Positions 58,211-64,000 of a stretch of DNA of 64,000 nt are shown piece after piece (the stretch's first letter is position 1; each line of letters opens with the position of its first letter). This DNA is from Vibrio anguillarum (GTDB taxonomy: Bacteria; Pseudomonadota; Gammaproteobacteria; Enterobacterales; Vibrionaceae): contig NZ_JAHGUP010000017.1 in the NCBI RefSeq assembly GCF_001989995.2, forward strand, positions 1-64,000. The letters run 5' to 3'. The notes beneath the pieces are model-generated. The model did no database searches. It was given only the letters and a program-made list of their open reading frames with translations, and was not told the origin of the DNA. Both the position numbers and the translations under genes were made by a program.

Positions 58211-59317
58211 ATGACCATGATAAATGAACAGCGCTTGGTTGAGCACTTTCTGCAACTAATTCAAATTGACAGCGAATCGGGTAACGAAAAACAGATTGCA
58301 GAAACGCTGTCTGAACAATTGGGTGAGCTTGGTTTTTCAGTCCAAAAACTGCCCGTACCTGAACATGTTTCCAATGGCTTTAACCTTTATGCTCGCCTAG
58401 CAGGACAACTCGATGACAGTGTCGTACTGAGCTGTCACATGGATACCGTCAAACCGGGGATTGGTATCACACCCGTCATTGAAAATGGCGTCATTCGCTC
58501 TAACGGTGAAACCATTTTAGGCGGCGATGACAAATCGGGTATTGCGGCCATTATGGAGGCGATCCGAACGATTAAAGCGCAAAAACAACCTCATAAAACC
58601 ATTGAAATCGCATTCACCGTCCATGAAGAAGGCGGGCTACAAGGCTCCAAACACTTTGATATGTCTCATATTCAATCGGCTAAGGCGATTGTGCTCGACA
58701 CTGGTGGTCCAATAGGAACCATTGTTAAAGCCGCCCCAGGACAGCAAAAAATCATCGTTAATATCAAAGGCAAACCCGCACACGCAGGCCTTGCTCCTGA
58801 AGAAGGTATCAGCGCTATCGCCGTCGCAGCCGATGCGATTACCCAAATGAAATTGCTGCGTATTGATGAGGAAACCACGGCGAATATCGGCCTTGTTCAT
58901 GGCGGTGGCGCAACGAATATCGTCATGCCTGATCTTAGAATTGTCGCTGAAGCCCGCTCATTGAATGATGATAAGTTGAGCCTACAAGTTGAACATATGG
59001 TGTCAACCTTTCAGGCCGCGGCGCACAAGCATGGCGCGCAGGTTGAGATTGAATCTACTCGTGCTTACAACGCCTTTGTATTGGATGAAGAGCATCCGCA
59101 TATCGCTGCGATCAAAAAGAGCTTTGAATCGGTTGGGATTGCACCAAAAACCAAACGTACTGGTGGAGGCAGTGATGCAAACAACTTTAACGAAAAAGGA
59201 TTAGTGACCGTCAATTTGTCAACGGGCATGGCGAAAGTTCACACCACCGAAGAGTATATTGCGATCAATGATATGGTGAAGATTGCAGAATTCCTAACAA
59301 CGTATTTGACCGAATAA
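58211..59317 (+). CDS. M20 family peptidase, PepT-like
   Basis: A 368-residue di-zinc peptidase with ligand motifs SCHMDTVKPG near 77-86, GGDDKSGIAAI near 106-116, HEEGGLQGS near 139-147 and DTGGPIG. The C-terminal TGGGSDANNFNEKG is typical of the PepT-like/YqjE branch. The ATG at 58211 gives MTMINEQRLVEHF. It probably trims small peptides or acylated amino acids in the cytoplasm; the substrate is unknown. Confidence 0.88.
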   Translation: MTMINEQRLVEHFLQLIQIDSESGNEKQIAETLSEQLGELGFSVQKLPVPEHVSNGFNLYARLAGQLDDSVVLSCHMDTVKPGIGITPVIENGVIRSNGETILGGDDKSGIAAIMEAIRTIKAQKQPHKTIEIAFTVHEEGGLQGSKHFDMSHIQSAKAIVLDTGGPIGTIVKAAPGQQKIIVNIKGKPAHAGLAPEEGISAIAVAADAITQMKLLRIDEETTANIGLVHGGGATNIVMPDLRIVAEARSLNDDKLSLQVEHMVSTFQAAAHKHGAQVEIESTRAYNAFVLDEEHPHIAAIKKSFESVGIAPKTKRTGGGSDANNFNEKGLVTVNLSTGMAKVHTTEEYIAINDMVKIAEFLTTYLTE

Positions 59318-59331
59318 GCCTTACGATAAAA

Positions 59332-59355
59332 CAGGCCTCATTTTCGCGAGGCCTG
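59332..59355 (-). terminator. Terminator of the coiled-coil protein gene
   Basis: CAGGCCTC (59332-59339) and GAGGCCTG (59348-59355) form a perfect stem; on the minus strand TTTTAT follows. It lies between convergent genes and may also stop the peptidase transcript. Confidence 0.75.
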
Positions 59356-59385
59356 CTAAAGAAACATTGGTGGGATTTGTATAAA

Positions 59386-60120
59386 TTATAAACCTATATT
59401 TTCCGTTAACGCTTTGATTTGTTCTAAATCCATGCGGTGAACTTGGATCATCTGATCGATTTGGCTAATTCTTGAATTCGCTTCATCTTGCTTATCACAT
59501 GCGTCTGATTTTGCATCCCACGACTTACCTTCTAAGTAGACATCACAATCGATTTTGAGCGTTTTTAGCTTAGGTACTAAACTTTCTTTCTCTTTTTGCA
59601 GCGCTTCTAGCTCTTGCTTAATTTTCAATTCACGTTGGAACAGTTCGCGTGAACGTTCAAAAATCGTTGCTTGCATATCGGCTTGCCGATTTAATTTAGA
59701 ATTTTTGTTCTCAACTTGCACTAGTGCATTTTCCTGTGTATTAAGCTTAGCTTGCAGCGCTTTATTTTCTGCCATTAACGCTTGGTATTGGCTCTGTGCT
59801 TGATCCAGCTCTTGCTGAAACTGCTTTTGTTGCTCTTCTAATGCTTGTTGAAGTTTATTTGCTACTTCAGCGTCGACACTGGCGACTTTTAATTGCACTT
59901 TTTCAGCTAATTGGCTTTTATCTTGGGTGAGCTGTTCATATTTTTCTTCTAGCTGATGGTATGTTTTTTGCCAGTTATTCGTGGTGATACTTGAACCGAT
60001 TAAGCCACCTAATGCTAACCCCAACACCCCTGCTAACGCGATGTAGACGTAGGTGCGTTTGTCTCGTTCTTCAATCACTACGACATCGTCTTGTGCATCA
60101 ATGTCCGTCTGTTTGTTCAC
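59386..60120 (-). CDS. Membrane-anchored coiled-coil protein, unknown function
   Basis: A 244-residue protein: acidic N-terminal cytoplasmic tail (1-23), one membrane segment at about 26-46 (VYIALAGVLGLALGGLIGSS), then a long coiled coil from about 53 to 190 rich in Gln, Glu and Lys, and two cysteines (IDCDVY, SDACDK) near 192 and 208. Similar vibrio proteins are often labelled ParA or chromosome partitioning, but no ATPase motif is present, so that label is not supported. Confidence 0.75.
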   Translation of the reverse strand: MNKQTDIDAQDDVVVIEERDKRTYVYIALAGVLGLALGGLIGSSITTNNWQKTYHQLEEKYEQLTQDKSQLAEKVQLKVASVDAEVANKLQQALEEQQKQFQQELDQAQSQYQALMAENKALQAKLNTQENALVQVENKNSKLNRQADMQATIFERSRELFQRELKIKQELEALQKEKESLVPKLKTLKIDCDVYLEGKSWDAKSDACDKQDEANSRISQIDQMIQVHRMDLEQIKALTENIGL

Positions 60121-60139
60121 TCTTTCGCTCCTATCTATC

Positions 60140-60298
60140 TCAGCGAGTTAATTCAGTAATCACAATTGAGGCAGCATAAATGACAAAAGCAGTGAGTAAA
60201 GAAACCACCACCCCTTTTTGCAACTTTTCGTTGGTACGATAACGAATAAAAATAAAAGCAATGGCGATCAATAAAATAATGGTGATGAGTCGTGTCAT
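60140..60298 (-). CDS. Small two-segment membrane protein
   Basis: A 52-residue protein with two hydrophobic stretches, LITIILLIAIAFIFI and VVVSLLTAFVIYAASIVI, joined by a basic loop (RYRTNEKLQKG). GGAGG stands 8 bases before the ATG at 60298. It is 19 bases upstream of the coiled-coil protein gene and probably co-transcribed with it. Function unknown. Confidence 0.65.
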   Translation of the reverse strand: MTRLITIILLIAIAFIFIRYRTNEKLQKGVVVSLLTAFVIYAASIVITELTR

Positions 60299-60542
60299 AA
60301 GCCTATCCTCCAACGTAGTGTATATCATTTATAACATGCGATAAGTCAGAAAAAAGTAGAACAATCGACAACAAGCGTAAAGTTTTCACCGCTCATCCTA
60401 CATTCACGTTCAATAGTGGTTAACAAACCATCAAACGGCAGTAAATTGAGATCAAAAGCACAATTTTTCTTGTCTTGAAAAACGCTTTATGTAACATATC
60501 TCGCCTTGATGGTAAGCACACTTACCATCAGTTCCGATGAAG

Positions 60543-60743
60543 ACTGCAGGAGAGTAGCCTTAGTTTATTCAAAGTATGAGTAAACAGGCTCGCCGAAGAA
60601 GTAAATCTTTCAGGTGCTAATGCTCTCTCTTATGAGAGCTGGCGAGGACTGTAGTTGGAGGAACCTCTGGAGAGAACCGTTTAATCGGTCGCCGAAGGAG
60701 CAAACCCTATTTGGGGTGAAACTCTCAGGCAAAAGGACAGAGG
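60543..60743 (+). ncRNA. Tandem glycine riboswitch
   Basis: Two glycine aptamers in a row upstream of the AgcS gene. Aptamer 1: P1 formed by ACTGCAG (60543-60549) and CTGTAGT (60649-60655), with the core CGCCGAAGAAGTAAATCTTT. Aptamer 2: P1 formed by CCTCTG (60664-60669) and CAGAGG (60738-60743), with core GCCGAAGGAGCAAAC and CTCTCAGGCAAAAGGACAG. The linker is short (TGGAGGAA), as in the V. cholerae VC1422 riboswitch. Aptamer 1 has an extra hairpin (GCTCTC/GAGAGC, about 60622-60639) before its closing strand. Glycine binding is expected to turn expression on. Confidence 0.95.
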
Positions 60744-60873
60744 AGTGGAAAGTTACAATCATATATAGGTGTGGTTTCTTAACCACCGGCCTGCTGTGAT
60801 CTTTTTGTGGGATCTTTTCAGATTACTGCCCTTTCCCTCTTCTCCTTAACTGTCGTTTTATTAAGGGGAACTA

Positions 60874-62253
60874 ATGAACAACCTGCAATCTATTCTTGAA
60901 TCTATAGACAACTTTGTCTGGGGACCACCACTTTTAATTTTATTGGTCGGTACAGGCATCTATTTTACGTTTCGTCTCGGTCTTATCCAATTTCGACATT
61001 TACCTACCGCACTTAAGATGGTGTTTAGTAAAGACAAAGACGCCGCTAAACAAGGCGATGTATCAAGCTTTGCCGCCTTATGTACCGCACTTTCCGCGAC
61101 GATTGGAACCGGTAATATCGTTGGCGTAGCGACAGCGATTAAGCTCGGTGGGCCAGGCGCGCTATTTTGGATGTGGTTAGCCGCGCTGTTTGGTATGGCG
61201 ACCAAATACGCTGAATGTTTACTGGCAGTAAAGTATCGTCAAGTGGATGACAAAGGCCAAATGGTTGGTGGCCCGATGTATTACCTGCAATATGGCGTGG
61301 GCTCGCGAACTTTGGCGGTTTTATTCGCCCTATTTGCCATCGGCGTCGCTTGTTTCGGCATCGGTACATTCCCACAAGTCAACGCGATTTTAGATGCTAC
61401 TGAAATCTCTTTTGGTGTGTCACGCGAAATATCAGCAGTGGTTCTAACGCTGTTAGTCGCATTTGTCACGGTCGGTGGTATTCAATCAATTGCAAAAGTA
61501 GCAGGGAAAGTGGTACCTGCCATGGCCCTTTTTTACATCCTTGCGTGTTTGAGTGTGATCATCAGCAACAGCGATCAATTACTCACGGCCATCAGTTTAG
61601 TTATCACTTCTGCTTTCACTTCCACAGCCGCGACCGGTGGTTTCTTAGGAGCGAGCATCATGCTGGCGATTCAATCAGGGATTGCGCGCGGTGTATTTTC
61701 TAATGAATCTGGTCTTGGCAGCGCGCCAATGGCTGCGGCGGCAGCGAAAACTGACTCTTGCGTAAAACAAGGGTTGATTTCAATGACTGGTACTTTCTTT
61801 GACACCATCATTATTTGCACCATGACCGGGCTTGCGCTGATTTTAACTGGAGCATGGCAAAGTGATTTTTCTGGTGCCGCCATGACAACCTATGCATTTG
61901 CCGTGGGCTTAAATGCGCAAACTTTAGGCCCTATGATGGTCTCTATTGGTTTGATGTTTTTTGCTTTTACGACGATTTTAGGCTGGAACTATTACGGTGA
62001 GCGCTGCGTGGTGTTTTTGTTTGGCACCAAAGCAGTGATGCCTTATAAGCTGATTTTTATCGGTTTGGTGGCATCAGGTGCGTTCTTGCACCTTGATATG
62101 ATTTGGATTATTGCTGATATCGTTAACGGTTTAATGGCTATCCCTAATCTGATCGGATTAATCGCATTACGCCATATTGTGCTTGAAGAGACCAAGCTGT
62201 TTTTTGAAAAACAGTCAGCACCTTTTACGCGTGATGCTCAAACCCAACATTAA
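60874..62253 (+). CDS. Alanine/glycine:sodium symporter (AgcS family)
   Basis: A 459-residue inner-membrane protein with about 11 segments. Family signatures are GTGNIVGVATAIKLGGPGALFWMW near 75-98 and VFSNESGLGSAPMAAAAAKT near 272-291. It imports glycine or alanine with sodium. The glycine riboswitch directly upstream makes glycine the likely substrate, with intake or disposal switched by glycine level. RBS AAGGGG. Confidence 0.93.
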   Translation: MNNLQSILESIDNFVWGPPLLILLVGTGIYFTFRLGLIQFRHLPTALKMVFSKDKDAAKQGDVSSFAALCTALSATIGTGNIVGVATAIKLGGPGALFWMWLAALFGMATKYAECLLAVKYRQVDDKGQMVGGPMYYLQYGVGSRTLAVLFALFAIGVACFGIGTFPQVNAILDATEISFGVSREISAVVLTLLVAFVTVGGIQSIAKVAGKVVPAMALFYILACLSVIISNSDQLLTAISLVITSAFTSTAATGGFLGASIMLAIQSGIARGVFSNESGLGSAPMAAAAAKTDSCVKQGLISMTGTFFDTIIICTMTGLALILTGAWQSDFSGAAMTTYAFAVGLNAQTLGPMMVSIGLMFFAFTTILGWNYYGERCVVFLFGTKAVMPYKLIFIGLVASGAFLHLDMIWIIADIVNGLMAIPNLIGLIALRHIVLEETKLFFEKQSAPFTRDAQTQH

Positions 62254-62263
62254 TCGTTTGCCA

Positions 62264-62293
62264 GCCGATAAGCATGTGGCAGTGCTTATCGGC
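62264..62293. terminator. Stem-loop between the AgcS and LysE genes
   Basis: GCCGATAAGCA (62264-62274) pairs perfectly with TGCTTATCGGC (62283-62293) around an 8-base loop. There is no T-run, but the place between convergent genes suggests a terminator. Confidence 0.6.
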
Positions 62294-62320
62294 AACTTTA
62301 GGTGACTAAAGAGCAACTTC

Positions 62321-62959
62321 TTAAGCCGCTTCATCTTCTAGTAGCAATTTCACCCCAAGCGCAACGAGCACAACACCTGTTGTCCCTTCCATCCATTTCA
62401 TAAACGACGCATTCTTGAGTAAGTTTTTTGCAAAGCTCAATGCGCCCGCTAAACCGCACTGCCAACACATAGCGATAACAAAATGAATGGCAGCCATCAA
62501 AAGCGATTGCAACAACGGAGAATATTCTGGGTTAATAAATTGTGGCAAAAATGCGAGATAAAATACCGCCGTTTTAGGGTTCAACACATTGGAAAGAAAA
62601 CCTTCACGCATTGACCGCTTCAGCGTGAATTCACTGTGTGAAATGGCCGTAACCTGCATACCTTGGCTATTTTTCAGCAACGCTTTTAAGCTGGATAGCC
62701 CCAGCCAAATTAAATACGCCGCACCAATCATTTTAACCACATGAAACAGCTCTGCCGATTGTGCCAAAATCGCCGAAATACCGACGGCGGAAAAGGTCGC
62801 ATGCACAAATAGTCCCATGCAAATACCCAAACTTGTTATGCTGCCGTCAGTGAACCCTGCTCGTGATGTGTTACGAATCACCAGTGCCGTATCTAGCCCT
62901 GGAGTTAGCGTTAATATAGTAATTGCGATCAGAAAGGCTTCAACGTTTTGGATATACAT
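62321..62959 (-). CDS. LysE/RhtB family amino-acid exporter
   Basis: A 212-residue inner-membrane protein with six segments and the family signature TLTPGLDTALVIRNTSRAG near 17-35, then GAAYLIWLGLSSLKAL and FLSNVLNPKTAVFYLAFLPQF. Members export amino acids such as threonine, homoserine or lysine; substrate here is unknown. It lies opposite the AgcS gene. Confidence 0.9.
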   Translation of the reverse strand: MYIQNVEAFLIAITILTLTPGLDTALVIRNTSRAGFTDGSITSLGICMGLFVHATFSAVGISAILAQSAELFHVVKMIGAAYLIWLGLSSLKALLKNSQGMQVTAISHSEFTLKRSMREGFLSNVLNPKTAVFYLAFLPQFINPEYSPLLQSLLMAAIHFVIAMCWQCGLAGALSFAKNLLKNASFMKWMEGTTGVVLVALGVKLLLEDEAA

Positions 62960-63179
62960 ACCCGTCCTTGTATAAAAGAAATGTCATCGTTTGCCTTTTT
63001 ATACCTGAGCTCTTTTATAAAGTCTTTAACAGTTTTCAATGGATAAGAAAATAATGAAATACTCACAGCCTTGTCGGTTTGGGTCACGCTCTTTCACCTT
63101 AATTGACTTGGATGGCCTTGGTTAGACACTTAATGGTTGCTACACTAACTCCTCTTTTACGTCACGGAAGGCTAATTCC

Positions 63180-64000
63180 ATGGATGCATTCAATCAATTA
63201 GTTCAACACTCTAAGAAAACTTCACATTTCAATCATTTAGCGGCTATTTGTGGCTGGGATCAAGCCGCAGTAATGCCTGCTGGCGGCGCTCAAGCTCGCT
63301 CGGAAGCGATGGCGCAATTGTCCGTTCATATTCATAGTTTACATACTCAACCTCAATTGGCTGAATGGTTTGATAAAGCACAAAATGAGCCATTGGACGA
63401 TGAGCAAAAAGCAACTCTGCGTGAACTCAAACGCCACTGGCAGCAGGCAAACGTACTGCCTGAAGCTTTGGTGCAAGCGAAATCTCTTGCTGGTTCAAAG
63501 TGTGAACATGCTTGGCGTACCCAACGCAAAAACAATGATTGGGTCGGTTTTGAGAAAAACTGGGCTGAGGTGGTCACACTCTCACAGCAAGAAGCGCAGA
63601 TCCGCGCTGATGCTACAGGTTTAACGCCTTATGATGCGATGCTCGATCTTTACGAACCGGGTACAACCACTCAATCATTGGACGCTGTTTTCAGCGATGT
63701 TAAAACTTGGCTGCCAACGTTAATCGATCAAGTCATAGAGAAGCAGCGCGCCGAAGAGATCATCATACCGACTGGCCATTACCCTGCTGAAAAGCAAAAG
63801 GCGCTAGGCTTAGAAGTCATGAAACTACTTCAGTTTGATTTTAAACACGGTCGCCTTGATGAAAGCGTTCACCCTTTTTGCGGCGGTGTTCCAACCGATG
63901 TTCGGATCACCACTCGTTATAATGAGTCGGAGTTTATTCAGTCTCTAATGGGCATTGTCCATGAAACGGGCCACGCACGTTATGAGCAAGGCTTGCCTAA
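63180..64000 (+). CDS. M32 family carboxypeptidase (Taq type), partial
   Basis: The frame opens at ATG 63180 (MDAFNQLVQHSKKTSHFNHL) with GGAAGG upstream and stays open to the window end, giving 273 residues of a protein normally near 490-500. CGWDQAAVMPAGGAQARSEAMAQL near 24-47 is the family N-terminal signature, and the zinc motif HETGH appears near 264 just before the end. The enzyme removes C-terminal residues from peptides in the cytoplasm. Confidence 0.93.
   Translation, partial: MDAFNQLVQHSKKTSHFNHLAAICGWDQAAVMPAGGAQARSEAMAQLSVHIHSLHTQPQLAEWFDKAQNEPLDDEQKATLRELKRHWQQANVLPEALVQAKSLAGSKCEHAWRTQRKNNDWVGFEKNWAEVVTLSQQEAQIRADATGLTPYDAMLDLYEPGTTTQSLDAVFSDVKTWLPTLIDQVIEKQRAEEIIIPTGHYPAEKQKALGLEVMKLLQFDFKHGRLDESVHPFCGGVPTDVRITTRYNESEFIQSLMGIVHETGHARYEQGLP

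Noticed and set aside
59386..60120. Chromosome partitioning ParA protein
   Set aside because: There is no Walker motif; the protein is a membrane-anchored coiled coil.

Overview
This window looks like a core chromosomal segment of a Vibrio (Vibrionaceae, gammaproteobacteria). The cbb3 oxidase/fnr block, the potABC-potD-potD operon, the norM/periplasmic DNA ligase/TonB2 block, the tyrosine-degradation operon and the tandem glycine riboswitch ahead of an AgcS symporter recur, from memory, on V. cholerae chromosome I. From memory, uhpABC plus afuABC sits on chromosome II in that species, so gene order here is not identical. I name no species.

Layout. 1-499 is the right edge of an element that appears to have integrated at the chromosomal dif site by Xer recombination; it carries a DUF3693-type phage protein whose last codons lie inside dif. 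649-8253 holds one small membrane protein and the cbb3 oxidase locus ccoNOQP-fixH-ccoI-ccoS with a DsbD/TauE-like membrane protein. 8312-11244 is fnr (with a perfect FNR box), uspE and ttcA. 11311-13566 is a reverse-strand trio: DUF2987, Bax-like glucosaminidase, membrane protein. 13890-18941 is the polyamine importer potABC with two substrate-binding proteins. cobB, a sigma-54/NtrC-type amt and the ABC-F protein ybiT follow on the reverse strand.

23273-31393 is a sugar-phosphate sensing and uptake locus: uhpA-uhpB-uhpC followed by an AfuABC-type importer, with palindromes before uhpC and afuA. Next come mobA-mobB, DUF2960, nagK, a DTW-domain protein (TapT-like), a fatty-acid hydroxylase family protein, a chemotaxis receptor, an NlpC/P60 lipoprotein, DUF3802, a fructosamine kinase family protein, a CPXCG protein, norM, a periplasmic ATP-dependent DNA ligase and a YjjU-like patatin. 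44417-49277 (reverse) is the TonB2 operon: DUF3450-ttpC-exbB2-exbD2-tonB2-TPR, with a Fur-box candidate upstream. Then an MBL-fold hydrolase, ugpQ, a CPBP protease and a secreted M28 aminopeptidase. 53776-57651 (reverse) is hppD-hmgA-fahA-maiA, converting 4-hydroxyphenylpyruvate to fumarate and acetoacetate, with a strong TyrR-like box upstream. The end holds a PepT-like peptidase, a coiled-coil membrane protein, a small membrane protein, the tandem glycine riboswitch with its AgcS symporter, a LysE exporter, and an M32 carboxypeptidase cut by the window end.

No rRNA, tRNA, CRISPR array or complete insertion sequence was seen. The strongest non-coding signals are dif, the FNR box, the sigma-54/NtrC pair at amt, the TyrR box and the glycine riboswitch. 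The least explained are the 19-bp palindrome between uhpB and uhpC, the palindromes before afuA, and the 21-bp-spaced direct repeat before mobA.
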